This document shows, piece after piece, positions 24,101-39,100 of a stretch of DNA of 64,000 bases. Each line of letters begins with the position of its first letter. Within the stretch, counting starts at the first letter, position 1. The position numbers and the translations under genes are program-made. A model generated the notes under the pieces. The model was given only the letters and a program-made list of their open reading frames with translations, was not told the DNA's origin and ran no database searches. Origin of the DNA: Ariolimax columbianus (taxonomy: Eukaryota; Mollusca; Gastropoda; Stylommatophora; Arionidae); assembly GCA_036924085.1 (NCBI GenBank), contig JAVGWX010000013.1, forward strand, positions 47,391,175 to 47,455,174, written 5' to 3'.

Positions 24101-27100
24101 GTGGGTGGGTGATTTAGGCTAAGTAGTGATATGTAGGTGGGTGATTTAGGCTAAGTAGTGATATGTGGGTGGGTGATTTAGGCTAAGTAGTGATATGTGG
24201 GTGGGTGATTTAGGCTAAGTAGTGATATGTGGGTGGGTGATTTAGGCTAAGTAGTGATATGTGGGTGGGTGATTTAGGCTAAGTAGTGATATGTGGGTGG
24301 GTGATTTAGGCTAAGTAGTGATATGTGGGTGGGTGATTTAGGCTAAGTAGTGATATGTGGGTGGGTGATTTAGGCTAAGTAGTGATATGTGGGTGGGTGA
24401 TTTAGGCTAATTAGTGCTGTGTGGGTGGGTGATTTAGGCTAAGTAGTGATATGTGGGTGGGTGATTTAGGCTAAGTAGTATGTGGGTGGGTGATTTAGGC
24501 TAAGTAGTGATATGTGGGTGGGTGATTTAGGCTAAGTAGTGATATGTGGGTGGGTGATTTAGGCTAAGTAGTGATATGTGGGTGGGTGATTTAGGCTAAG
24601 TAGTGATATGTGGGTGGGTGATTTAGGCTAAGTAGTGATATGTGGGTGGGTGATTTAGGCTAAGTAGTGATATGTGGGTGGGTGATTTAGGCTAAGTAGT
24701 GATATGTGGGTGGGTGATTTAGGCTAAGTAGTGATATGTGGGTGGGTGATTTAGGCTAAGTAGTGATATGTGGGTGGGTGATTTAGGCTAATTAGTGCTG
24801 TGTGGGTGGGTGATTTAGGCTAAGTAGTGATATGTGGGTGGGTGATTTAGGCTAAGTAGTATGTGGGTGGGTGATTTAGGCTAAGTAGTGATATGTGGGT
24901 GGGTGATTTAGGCTAAGTAGTGATATGTGGGTGGGTGATTTAGGCTAAGTAGTGATATGTGGGTGGGTGATTTAGGCTAAGTAGTGATATGTGGGTGGGT
25001 GATTTAGGCTAAGTAGTGATATGTGGGTGGGTGATTTAGGCTAAGTAGTGATATGTGGGTGGGTGATTTAGGCTAAGTAGTGATATGTGGGTGGGTGATT
25101 TAGGCTAAGTAGTGATATGTGGGTGGGTGATTTAGGCTAAGTAGTGATATGTGGGTGGGTGATTTAGGCTAAGTAGTGATATGCGGGTGGGTGATTTAGG
25201 CTAAATGGTGATATGTGGGTGGGTGATTTAGGCTAAGTAGTGATATGTGGGTGGGTGATTTAGGCTAAGTAGTGATATGTGGGTGGGTGATTTAGGCTAA
25301 GTAGTAATATGTGGGTGGGTGATTTAGGCTAAGTAGTGATATGTGGGTGGGTGATTTAGGCTAAGTAGTGATATGTGGGTGGGTGATTTAGGCTAAGTAG
25401 TGATATGTGGGTTAGTGATTTAGGCTAAGTAGTGATATGTGGGTGGGTGATTTAGGCTAAGTAGTGATATGTGGGTGGGTGATTTAGGCTAAGTAGTGAT
25501 ATGTGGGTGGGTGATTTAGGCTAAGTAGTGATATGTGGGTGGGTGATTTAGGCTAAGTAGTGATATGTGGGTGGGTGATTTAGGCTAAGTAGTGATATGT
25601 GGGTGGGTGATTTAGGCTAAGTAGTGATATGTGGGTGGGTGATTTAGGCTAAGTAGTGATATGTGGGTGGGTGATTTAGGCTAAGTAGTGATATGTGGGT
25701 GGGTGATTTAGGCTAAGTAGTGATATGTGGGTGGGTGATTTAGGCTAAGTAGTGATATGTGGGTGGGTGATTTAGGCTAAGTAGTGATATGTGGGTGGGT
25801 GATTTAGGCTAAGTAGTGATATGTGGGTGGGTGATTTAGGCTAAGTAGTGATATGTGGGTGGGTGATTTAGGCTAAGTAGTGATATGTGGGTGGGTGATT
25901 TAGGCTAAGTAGTGATATGTGGGTGGGTGATTTAGGCTAAGTAGTGATATGTGGGTGGGTGATTTAGGCTAAGTAGTGATATGTGGGTGGGTGATTTAGG
26001 CTAAGTAGTGATATGTGGGTGGGTGATTTAGGCTAAGTAGTGATATGTGGGTGGGTGATTTAGGTTAAGTAGCTGTATGTGGGTGGGTGATTTGGATTAA
26101 GTAGTACTATGTGGGTGGTCTTTTGGACTGTCTTGGGTTAAACTCTGTGTGTTTTTATATATATATATATATATAAATAAAAGATTCAAAAGAACCGATT
26201 TTTCAGCTTTTAATGTAGTTATCTTTGGTGTTGTCCTTCTATTTAAAAGTATTAATTATTATCTCCTGTGGAGGAGAAGCTGTTCCCAGCTGAATTTAGC
26301 GTATTTTACAAAGCTTATTGGTGCACTGGCCGAACGATCGGGAGTCAATCCCAGGTTTTTCCGGTCATAAACCGGCTCCTGTGGCCGACCCAGCCACAGA
26401 AATTTGGTACCAGATCAATCTGGGAAGTGAAGGCGGCCGGCGGGATACTGACCACATCACCCACTATGTGCAGTGGTTCACCAAATAATATAGGCCTAAC
26501 ACATTTTTCATATGCCGCATGGTTTGATACATGATCATTACTTTACTTTACAAAGCTTATATCATTTAAAAATCAATTCTGGCTGCTATACCTAGTAGAA
26601 AGATTTGAAAACTAACTTATGTGTGGCCAGCTATAGCTAGTTGTTTCCTCTGGGCAAATACACCCTCCTCAGAGTTTCACCACACATGATCAAGTTGTGT
26701 AGTCAGTGTGTGTGTCAGACAAAATGCTGTGTTCACCAACTGTTCGCCTGTCACTTGTCAAAGTGTTCATATCATTGTCATGGTGTCAAACAGAGAAACG
26801 AGAGTCCCAAGCGGGTGAGGACGCGGAGTGGGTGGTAAATCAGCGACATATATCTGAACTCAAAGAGCAGTATAAGAAGGAGAGGAAGGGAAAGAAAAAT
26901 AGTAAGTGTTATCTCCCTTTGTTTGCAATTAGTGCCTGTCTTTGCCACCCATTTTCATGTTCCCAGTTGCCTAGGGATTTCCTTCAAGGATTTCAAACAA
27001 TTAGGACACAGAAGATTGTTAACTGTTGATTGGTCCGAGTGAGACATCTGTTATATCAGTTATAACACCTTTTATTTTTTTTGTGTTATTTGCATTGCTT

Positions 27101-30100
27101 TTGGTTGTATAAGGTTATTCCGTAGTTAGTTAGCTTCACTGTGGTTTGGAATTCAGGCACTGTCCGAAATGAACGGAAATGATGGGCGATCGAGTGCCCT
27201 AGTCTCAAGGAAGATACGACCTGAGTGCCTGCATCATGAGTTACTTCCAGTCACTGATTCAAGGTAGCTCGGGGCCAGAGACTGCGGTTGATGACCAGTG
27301 CAGTGTCTTCCTCACTATAATCCAACCCAACGCAAGTTACCTCATCAAGACAAAACTGTCTGATGATTCGTCTTACGATGGGCAACTAACTTTCTGTAAC
27401 TCACATGCGCCAGAATAATTTGGACTTCCCAAGGTATTGAATTTTGCAATATAAGTTCCCACTCAATGTCACGTACTTTAGACCTATATAACAAAGTTTC
27501 ACTGTACACCAAACTGTTTCAAATTTAAGTAGAATAGAATAAAATAAAGATATTTAAGTGTGAGAGTGTACAAATTGTTAACCGGATTAATATAGTAGCC
27601 CAGGTTTTTTGTTAAAACAATGTATTTATACTCATCAGTCAATTAGTCTGCTATGTATCCATACCTAAATGCAACTGTGTCTTTCCATTAGAAATAATTC
27701 ACACGGCAAGATGATCGCATCCATACATAAATGCAACAGTGTCTTTCCATCAGAAATAATCCACACGGAAAGATGATCGCATCCATACATAAATGCAACA
27801 GTGTCTTTCCATCAGAAATAATCCACACGGAAAGATGTTTGCATCCATACATAAATGCAAGAGTTGGAAAGATGATCATATCCATGCATACATGCAACAA
27901 TACCTTTCCATTGAAAGTAATCCACCTGGAAAGATGATCGCATCCATACATAAATGCAACAGTGTCTTACCATTGAAAATAATCCACCTGGAAAGATGAT
28001 CGCATCCATACATAAATGCAACAGTGTCTTACCATTGAAAATAATCCACCTGGAAAGATGATCGCATCCATACATAAATGCAACAGTGTCTTACCATTGA
28101 AAATAATCCACCTGGAAAGATGTTCACATCCATACATAAATGCAACAGTATCTTTCCATTGAAAATGATCCATGTGGAAAGATATTTGTAAAGTATATCT
28201 GCACAATATGCATGTGGAATTTGAAAATAAACATTTCTTCTCAAAGAACAAATTATGAAATGACTCCCACATTTTCGCAAGGAAATCACGTCCTCAGAAC
28301 ATCTTGTTGAAATAGACAGTACAGAGTACATTTATAAATCAAGGAAAACTTGGTATGTTTAAAGTTCTGCATTTTTGTACAAAAATTGTTGAAGCAGATT
28401 GAGCAGTTGGTCAACATGTGATGAGTGAATAAGTTAAAGGACCACTGGTCTAATTTGGTGTTTCCCAACCTGTTTGCACCTACGGACCAGTAAAAATGGG
28501 AAACATTTTTCGCGGGCCAGTGAAAACAGGAACAATTTCAAGAAAAAGTTTTTGTTGTTTGCCTTTTTTTGTCTCCATCTAGCAGGGATTACAATTTTAC
28601 AACACAACACACACCAAAAACTTGCCTTCCAAATTACCCTAATACAGTATTAACAGATAAATTAAGCTCTGCAACTTGTCTATCAATTCTTGAATTACCT
28701 AATTTACAAACCTCACTGATAAACAAACACGCCAAATATAGATGAGCTCTTGTGTTCGAAAAGTACGGATACTTGTGTAGCTGACATCATTTCAGTTTTT
28801 AAATGTGCCAATCAGAGCTTCGATCACATTGAGCTGATCACTACATTGTGGCTTAATTTAAGCCGCAGTCATTTTTAGTCTGCGGGTCAGCACCAGTTCA
28901 GGGACCAGCGGTTGGAACACACTGGTCTAATTAATCTATGCTCCAGGCTGATACTGATAACATAGTTTTATCCTCAAGAATGTTTGCCACGAAGGAAGTC
29001 GCTTTCAGATTACTTTTCAATTTGCACGTTTATAAATACTTTCACTTGAGTATTGGTTTCATTTGAAATATATTTTTGCTTGTTTTGTGATGTATTGTAT
29101 CCTTGCATCAGCATGCTGTGAATTTATGGAAACTTATCCTCAGATGCAAATAGATTATGGTACAAATTTTATGACCATAGCCTGAATTGAGTATGTTGCA
29201 ACTTTTTTTACAATCAAATTGATCACTTTTTGTGTTCTTACAGCTTCTTCTTTTTCGTTTGATCTCTCGCTACCAAGCCCTGGAAAGGGCTTTGCAAGTA
29301 GCAAGATGTAGTCCGGAGAACAGAATGCGGTGTGTCGTGGTTTACAGCTTTACTGCAATATTTGCACCTTTCAGTTCGGCACATCTGACTTCAGCATGAT
29401 ATTTTTGGGTTAGCCTCTTCAATCCCTTCTCCTTAGCCAATCTGCCCTGTTGCAGTCTGTTATCCAGACTCAGCATCTTGATCCCAGGTCTTACAGCAAT
29501 ATCCAGCAGTTTTAAAAAACACATTTGTCCAATCACATTTTATAACTTTTAGTTGTTATCAGCAATAACCAACTGTATTCAAAAACAAATTTTCTTTCAA
29601 TTAAATTGATAACTTTTAGTTGTCACAGTTATATTTATTGTAGTTTTGTTTTTGAAACTAAGGAAGTAACTCCCAATGTGGTCTGAACCTCTCTAATGTA
29701 TCTATCATTCAACTGACCATTCACACAGACTAAAAACCTGCTGAGTTTAGAGTAGCCTTCTGTGATTGAAAGATATCTAGAAATATTGCCTTATAATAAT
29801 AATAGTTGCCTACCAGAAATGAAAATAGTGACACCATCAGACATGTGTATTCAAATATGACTGTACGGTCCGAACTGAGCATGACAAATTCTATTGTTCA
29901 TTGGGCCATTAATTGGGCCATCTTACATTCTGCCCTTTCATGCAGCTCGTTTTTTCTATGTAGCAGCGAGGATTCTTTCTTCGCGGGTGTGATCACCGTG
30001 TGGGATGGTAGTGTGTCAAACTGATCGATCCGGAGGATGCAACTCCTAAGAGGCGATATCAATGAGGATGATGTGTCTTTGTCTAGCACTTCCTTGTTTT

Positions 30101-33100
30101 CAGCGCACTGTACAACAGTTGCTTAGGAAGGTGCTTATGAGGTATGCGAGCAGCATGCCCAATCCATCTGGTCTGGGTTGTCTATGGCGGCATATGAATG
30201 CCAGATAAGCTCGTCCTACTGAGGGCTTCAAAGTTTAGCACTCGATCCTGCCAGTCGAGCCTGCAGAGATGGTTGTTTCCAAATATGTCTATGGACTGTT
30301 CATGTTTTGCATGGAGAGATATTGAAGGGCACAACAATAGCAGCCCATTGCTGTTGCACTTGCCCATGTCATGTATCCCAAGTTCTCCTTCGCAGGACTT
30401 ACGGTTGGTCTATACTGTGGCATTAAAGTCACCAATAACAATCTTCTTGGACTTTCATCCAGATGAGAGGATGTAGTTCCTCGTAGAATGTGTCCTTGGT
30501 TTTTTTTTAAGGTTAACCATTGTCGGGGCACATGCGGGGGCGAATCAATGTGACACTTCTCCTGTGTCCCAGTGAGAGCTGGAGTCATTTGCCACTCATT
30601 GATAGCCAGCTGGGGCTCAACAAGCTCATGGACTCGATGAGACCTGATGGTGAACCCGACACCAGCTTCGAGCTTTCTGTGCTGTCACACCCGCTCCAGA
30701 AGAACGTGCAGCCGCACACAGCTTCTGTGATCTGACTCTCTCTCTCTCTCCAGCTAACCTAGTCTCACTCAGGACAATCACATCCACCTTTTATCATGCC
30801 ACTTCTCTGACCACTAGTGTCATCCTCCTCTCAGGTCTAACAACCTTGACACCGTCCAGCAGTGTGCACACATTCCACGTGCTAAAGCTAAGTCTTCATT
30901 TGATTTCAATTGAGCAATTTATCTAATCTGTCTGACTCTGTGACTTCCGACTTTGCCTCATGTATGATGCATTGAATAACAGGATATAACTTTGTTCTCA
31001 TTGATTTTAAGCAGATGAATTGGCCCTTACCACGTTTACCAACTCTTTTAACTCACTCAGTCCATCAAGCTGACTGATCGTTATAATTATATATAGCAGA
31101 ATAATTGACACAAAGGTGAAGGTCAGTCCCATGACAACAATTGCCGTCAGGAGAGGAAGATAACTCTTGATGTACTAAGCCGCAGCCTATGTTATGAGGG
31201 GTGGTTAGTTTTCTTCCTTGCTGTTTTTACCTTCCGTAACTCATACATTCCATTCGGTTAACCACCCTCTGCGGCACTTGTCCCAACACAGCAGAGTAAT
31301 AAGCTGCTCAGGCCTAGCCAGCCAAGCAGGAAATCCTCATCCCGGCGGCATACCTGGGGCCTGCACAGTAGCATCCACCCCTGCTGAAGTACAGGTTGAC
31401 TAAGACATCCTCACATATCAAGATGCACTGCTGTACAGCTGAAAAAAGTCAGCGACTTAAAGCTTGCTGCAGGGTCAGCAAACTATAGCTGACCAAGACC
31501 TTAGTCCAGCTCCACATGGCAGCCCTGGAAATAGGATGCTCTAGTTACTAGCGTAGTCTAGCCAAGGGATAGCACTCACAGTCGAAAGGTAAACTCTGTT
31601 CTCAAAAAAGTTCGCTGAAATTCAATGTGCTAGACCAAAAGATGCAGATATCACAGCCTCGCTGTAAACTGTGACACAATGTCCTTTTCAGGACTACTGA
31701 AGAGGAAGAAATGTCATTATTTCATTTTATTCTGCTTTCAAATCTGAGCAGTTTGGCATATATTATATATGACATATCACAGAACATTTACTGAAGATAA
31801 ACAGGTCTCAAGTACGTGATATTGTTCACATTTTACTTTGTAGCCGGGAGAAAGATTTCCTGCTTAGCGGGCTAGGCTCGAGTAGCTTAATACTCCGCTG
31901 CATTAGGACACGTGCTTATGGAGAGTCGTTAACCTGATGTGCGAGTCATCTTAATAGACTCAAACATTAGAGCAGCAAAGTAGACCCACAGCCTGTTAGG
32001 CGCCATCTATGCTGCTCTAAACAAACCACTTAACCACGGCCGGTGTTATGCCATGTCACAAAGTTAGTCAGTCACCTCTTACGACATGCTCTCTGTGGGG
32101 CAGTGGTGCTATTCTTGTGCTTGTCATACACAAAGACCCTGATGGACCATTTGGGTATTATTTAACTTGGTCAATCAAGCCCGTAGCTCCTCTTGGTGCA
32201 TAGACCAGCGTACTCGGTCCTGGGCTGCTCTTTCTGCCTCTCTCCCAGGTGTCATTATTCAATTTTAGCTCCTTCTCTCATCATTCTCTTCTCTGCATAT
32301 TTTTGGGTCTACCTCTCTCTCCTTTTCTCTTAAGATTCCATGAAAGAGACTGTATTGCTATGTTTTACTGTGCCTTCTGCAGTGTATGTCATATCCAATT
32401 CCATTTTCATTGTTTAATTTTTTGTTTTCCCACAAGTCTTCATTCCTTTCCATATCCTGCCACTTTATGCCCATTATTCTTCGTAGGCATCTGTTAACTA
32501 AGGACTGGAGTCTCTGTTGTATGACCTTGGATGTTCTCCATGTCTCCGCTCCATACTTCAACACCCACTTAACACTGGCGTTGAATATTCAAATTTTGAT
32601 GTGAATCTTGATATCTCTGGATCTTCATATATTGTTTAGTGATTTAACTTGGTATTAGTCTTTATTTCCCTGAATTTCTATATTTTATTTAGCAACAGGA
32701 ATGCTGGCATTGCCTTTCCAATGCTCTTACATTTGCCTCAGAAAATGTGTGTACCTTCTGTTCTTATTATCTACTTTTCATGTGTTCAGTTCAAGACCAG
32801 ACAACTCAATTGAACCAATAATTGCAGATTTGTGTTATCGTGTTATAGCTTTTTTTTCTGTTTATTGGTGTTGTTGCACTGTTTGTGCTTGCTAAAGGCA
32901 GATGCTTTGTTGTGTGCATGTTAGTCAGTTTTTTTTTTTGTATAGCTATTTGCTCTGTGGCAACCATGCTTTACAGGGCCCACACGGCATGCCTTGCAGG
33001 CCATGCTTGCCAGCCTGGGCAATGACGAGGACATTTCCACAGCTGGCGACACTTCTGACTTACCCACAGGTGAAGATCATGATGATGGTAGGGTTCCCAT

Positions 33101-36100
33101 GTATAGCAATGCGCTACATATATACACTGTCTCTCTCTCTATATATATGTATATATAAATATATTGCGGATTTCATGGGTAAAGGGCTTGCAAAAACATA
33201 TGTATTCAATTTCGTTTTTGAGTTAGCAGTGACTAGCATGGAAACTTCACGGAAACCAAACAAAAATAATTTCAGATTCTTCACTTTTCTGGGATATCCA
33301 ACTATTAATAATAATAATGTTCACGTAGGCGTCAAAGCCCCTTTGCTTCGATCGGCCACTACCATGTGCAACTGCTGAGGCTGTGTTCATGCGTAGCGTG
33401 TCGACCGAAATCCCTAGACTCCCCAGGTGGAGCCATGTACTCAGCCTTGGGATGAGGGCCAACAGGAGTGTGTTAGACGATGTTTGTGTCAATTTGTCCA
33501 TGTCAAACGTCCTATTTTTACTTGTTCTGCCGCCGAGGCTTCTGATTGTGTTCACCTGTTGGTTAGCGTGACCCTTGCTGTGCTGAGAATACGAGGTTGG
33601 GAGAGATATCGAGGTTGGGAGAGGTATCGTGTAACCTCCGGTGGAGGGAGGGGCAGGTAGGAGGAAGTCTGTTTCAGTCCTTAGAAATATCCTTAGTAGT
33701 GATAATCTGGACTGAATTCTGGTGTGCAGTTAATTGGAACGTTGAACTCCGCCATGGACTGGTTTCCCACGGCTTGAGCTAGGCATGAAATGCAGCATAA
33801 CAAACAGGATAACCGATCAAAAGCACATCAATTCCACAGAATAAAGTCCCTGATACCACCTCGGGAAGGAGTTGTGAAATATAATCCAAACAGGAACCAC
33901 CAAACATTGGAAAACTACTCAAACACCGGAAAGAGTTGAGAGCGCAGCCATTAAGGCGCGACCATCTTACTTTTTATCAAACCGTTACCCGGGATATTTA
34001 AGAAAGTGGCATATTTTTTATCACTCTATCCCCATTGCACTTCTTCCCCACTCATCAACTCGCCCATCTTTCCTGCCTAATCCACCTTTACCAATCCACC
34101 CACACACCACCAAAAAACCCCTTCGGTATAGATAGTGTGAATCAATCAATTGCTATTTAAAGCCTGTTTGTGACATAATGCTTAAATTTTAAATTATTCA
34201 CATCACATACGTCCTTCTTTCCCCTGTTCCTCTATGCTTCAGCCAAACCTTTTATCGAAACCACAAAATGTCCAGGTAAAAAGAGACGCTGACAATGCTC
34301 GTTCTTTGACCTCAACTGAAACCGAATAATCAATTCGTGCCACTAAAATCCTGCCTCAACTTTAGAGTAAGAATAATAAATTGATGCTGGCTGGTTGTGC
34401 ATGGCCTATCATTGAGCTATCAAATTAATAGTAAAAGTTACTTGCTGATTGGTCGACACCAAGCTAATTCCTATCTTTTTTTTCAGTGGACCACCAAAAG
34501 ATTTAATCCTTCCTGCTTTGTGCCATGCCGCTTTTTGAAATGTTGGATTTATGTAATAGTTGTTATAAGTTATGTAACTCATAGCATATCAATCTTAGAA
34601 TCTTAGCAATTGTAAGTAATATATAAATTAACAACGGTATTAATTTTAAAATATTGAGAAATCACGACATTATATACAATGGCAATAATATTTACATATA
34701 TCTGAAGAAAGGTATGCAGTATTTCAAATAAAATGTTTGAATTTGCTGCCAGAAAGATCAAATAATGATGAGGCCTAACATGTTTTAATTTGCTGCCAGA
34801 TAGATCAAATATAGATGAGCCTAAACTATTTGAATTTGCTGCCAGATAGATCAAATAATGATGAGCCTAAACTATTTGAATTTGCTGCTAGATAGATCAA
34901 ACAATGATGAGGCCTAAAATGTTTGAATTTGCTGCCAGATAGATCAAATAATGATGAGCCTAAACTATTTGAATTTGCTGCTAGATAGATCAAACAATGA
35001 TGAGGCCTAAATGTTTGAATTTGCTGCCAGATAGATCAAATAATGATGAGCCTAAACTATTTGAATTTGCTGCTAGATAGATCAAATAATGATGAGGCCC
35101 ACATTTACCTTTTTGCCAAACAATGATGACGCCCCTTTGCGCTATGTTATGTTCTAAGTCGACCTGTACTTCAACAGGCGCAGATGCCCCTGTGCAGGCC
35201 CCAGCTCTGGCAAGAGCTAGATGTAGCTGGGATAAAGATTTCCTGCTTAGCGGGCTAGGCTCAAGCAGGTTATTACTCGCTGCGTTGGGACAATAGCTTA
35301 CGGAGGGTGGTTAACCGATGTGCGAGTCCATGTTAATAGACTCAAACACTAGAGCAAAGTAGACCCGCAGCCTGTAAGGTGCCATCTATGCTGCTCTAAA
35401 TAAACCATCTAACCATGGTCGGTGGTATGCCATGTCACACAGTTAGTCACCTCTTTGTGTATGACAAGGACAAGAATATGTAATGTAAAGTATTTTATTT
35501 ATATTTTTTGTCAATGAGGAAATAACTCATATTTTGCAGATCGAAAAATAAATTATTGTTTGCCATTGTACACCACATACAAAAACTATATATTGCAAAT
35601 AAAAATAACACTCGTTTATTGCTTACTTTTTGTAATTGATGCAAACATTTGAGGCTACATTTTTTGGGGAGTATATTCATCCTTCCACCCCACTTTGTAA
35701 AAAATTGTTCATATGAACATACTGTCATTTCCTGTTTCTACAAAGGGGATTATATTAGAGTTGATGTATTTGCACCCTCTTCGTTAGAGAGCAGTCAATC
35801 TTTGCTTCTTTGTTCCAAGATATTCAATAATTAACTGCGTTTCTAATGTATGGAGAAAAAAAATGTTGCATATTCTACCGCTTTCATTACCCAAGTAAAC
35901 AATGCATGTAATCAGAGCAAAGCAGCAAGAGGGAATCTGATCATCAGAGTAATTCTTCTCCACCCTGAACAAGGGACACTTATCAAACCTCGCCATAATA
36001 CAAATTCAGAAATGAGAAATCAACATTTAGTCACATTTTTCTTCAGTAATTTGGATGTTAGAGGAGGACATTTTCATGTAAGTTACAAACTTGTGAGTAG

Positions 36101-39100
36101 CCTCTAAGGGCGCAAGTCTGGGCGCTGAATATGGAGACCCTGGGCTGCCCAAACTATCTCGGCCTCGCTGGTGTAATCCAAAGCATGACAATTTGGCACC
36201 AGCTGCCGGAATGGTTTTGCTATTTTGAAACCATCCGCCTTAGGTGCTACCACTCATGATTTTCTCTCTGGGTTTACTCACGTAGCCCTGCACTCTCCTG
36301 AGGTTTCCACAAGGCAATGGAGTCGTTGCTCGCAGATGCTAGTTACTCGAGACATCCGATGATACTCTCATCGTCCCAGGACTAGCCAGCACTCCCTGGG
36401 ACTTGTGGGCTTAAAATCAGAGTTTACCTTCTCTTAGATTGGCTGTCAACCAAGGATAATGAGCCCAATCTGCCCGCCCAGTTATATCGTCAGGTCACGA
36501 GCAGGACGTCCAGCCCAGACCTCGCTACGCTCCAAGTTAGAGGTGTTTATAGCTAACACATTCAGGTCAAACTGTTACAGCTGCTTGTGATCAAATCTCT
36601 GTATAAGGTATCTTTTGAAATTCGGCCGTCCTCCATTCTGTACATGTGACCTAGCCACCTTAAGTGGCGCTGGCGGACGATCGTAACTAAACTGGCAATC
36701 TTTGCACGATCCAGCACACCATTGTTTGTCACTCTCACTTCATGAAATTCGAAGTATGCGTCTCAAGCAGCGCATATGAGAAGCATTTAGTCTTTTTTTT
36801 TACTGTGAAGCATACACGATGCCTATTACCAGTTGAACAGAAGAGAGCAGGTCGTGGTCTTCAGACTTCGCACTGGCCACAATAGACTGAGGTACCACCT
36901 ATTCAACAAATTGAAGATAGGTGGCACTGACGAATGCTCGTGTGGCACCGGGAAAATGACAGCTGAACATTTGCTGCTAAACTGCTCGACATACGAGAAT
37001 CAGAGAAAACAGATGTGGCCATCACCAGTGCCAACACAAGACAAGCTCTATGGCAGTGTCGACAGCCTCAGGATGACCGCTGCTTTTTTCGAGAAAATAC
37101 AGGTTGACGTCTGACAGCGTACGACGACGAAGAAGTTCATATTTTGTAAAGTCCTATTTGTGCATGCTAACGTTCTTTTAAACATGTTGTAGAATTGCTA
37201 GTTAGACACCTAAATTAGTTGGTTCATGCGCTTATAAATTATGTACTTTATCTAGAATCAACTTTACATCTATCTTGTCTATGTTAGATCATTAGATTTC
37301 CATTTTCTTGATACTTAGATGATTTGTCAGTAACTGTGTCCCATAGTACGCCCATGTGGATCCAGGGAAGAAAGAATAAGTCTACTGCAATGTTTGTAAA
37401 AGGCGACCAATGAGGATTGTGTATCGGGCTAGCATCCTCATCTTATAAACTATCATCGCGGTTCCTATTCCCATTTCTGAGGTCCACTGAGAGGATTTTA
37501 AAGACTGAGGACTAAAGACCTCTTGTACCTGCCGTAGACATGCACTGTACAGGCTAGGTTTTCATTTTACCACTTGTTATCCTGTTATTCTAACAGGCAG
37601 GTTATGCCTGCTGCCAGGTAGTCGAAGCCTATCTGAAGTTCGTTCTTTATTTTGTAATTTTTACTTCCTGCGGCTTACAAGGCCTGGAGGAAGGTAGGTT
37701 GAATATGTGGGAAGGGGTTTCAGTACTTTTCATAAATTTGCCTGGACAGCAGTTAACAGCTTACTCATATCAATTTTAAACTGCCGAGGGTTCCTTATAC
37801 ATGCATAAGGTGTACACAGATCGCCAAGCTTTTCATCTGTCTCCAATATGACTAGGCCCTTGTTTTACCTTCCTTGATACAAGAGGACACTTGAAATTTA
37901 TTGGATTCGAAAAGTGCCTTTCCCTCTCAGCATAAGCGATCCCTATTTGACCTCTGACCGTACCAAGGTTTTGATTGCTCATCTTCGTCAGAAGGCTGAC
38001 ATTCAAACCACTCGACCAGCCAATCCTTCAACTTCATGTGACACAAATTGCTACAAAATGCAGTCTTTCTGTCAACAGCAATGGAGCTATGCTTCATAAG
38101 AAGTGAACATGGGACAAGAAGGAAAAGTCTCATCGCAGGCAATGCTGTAAGGGATGAAGTGTTAAAGACTTTATTAAATGAGCTCACAGCTATTATGTTC
38201 TCATTCGTACAGAACGAAAGTTATGTAATACATGGCTTCTGGTTATTCATCAGGCCCAGTATCGCCATCTACTTCACTTCACTTCTCATAGAACCGACTT
38301 CATTGCACCTGGTGCACCCATATGTACTCAGCCCATTGAATTGCTGAAAGTGCAGATGACAGAGAGTGAACTCCATAGCTCCCGCAGCAGCACCAAAATT
38401 TGCCCCTGGCTTTATCAGATAGCTATTTATAGTTGTATTAGCCGCAAGAAGCGGCCATGCTACAACATGCCTAGTCTGTGAAACTGAGCATGGCGTGATT
38501 CAAACTTGGTGCATTGGGATTGTATACCAAGCTCACAATCCCCATGTCACCGAATCTCCAATTCACTGGAAGAGTGGGCTCATCTCTGCCCCAACTGACT
38601 TAAGAAAAATGAAAGAATTTGCTTAAACGTCATCTGCTGCCGCGTTCAGCTTTTCGTTAGGACATGAGACCCAGACTTTTTCAGCTGGATTACCGGGAAG
38701 AGCAGGGTCCACTCGTTGTAGGTGATGTAGACATTGTGAGTCATTTGTTACACATCATTCCCGATAAAATCCCTCAAATTGTGAAGAGACCATTGTAAGA
38801 GGTTTTGGCTTTTTTGGGGTGCAGTAGTCAGTTCCCTTCCTTGCTGCTTTTCCTTACTATTGGGTACCAATATACAGTGGCTGGAAGCTGAATGTTCCTA
38901 GCGCCAGCCCGATTGTGTTGAAGAACTGACCCTTACAGGTTGTGGACATTTTCATTAACCTTGGTAGTTGGGGAGAGGAGAGTAACATATGGTCAGGCAA
39001 AACACACTGATAAAACAATGTTAGTTAGGGTCACGTGAAATATACTGATCAAGACCATGACCTACTTTAGATAAGCCGTCTGACTCACCGAGAAAACCCC

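Noticed and set aside
24078..26118. Interstitial telomere or CRISPR-like array
   Set aside because: The unit contains ttagg only once per 32 bp and is not (TTAGGG)n. There are no spacers between direct repeats, and the locus is a eukaryotic intron.
27688..28331. Overlapping minus-strand ORFs of 87-101 aa with repeated MYGCDHLSRWI/FNGK-like text
   Set aside because: They are translations of the 62-bp array in rotating frames. The same peptide in several frames shows it is a repeat effect.
33247..33555. 102-aa minus ORF near exon 4
   Set aside because: No motif, no partner exon, overlapped by equally long ORFs on the other strand; probably chance in a less AT-rich stretch.
37927..38187. 86-aa minus ORF (KLKDWLVEWFECQPSDEDEQ) as a transposase
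   Set aside because: The composition is suggestive but no family motif could be matched by eye, and neighbouring frames are equally open.
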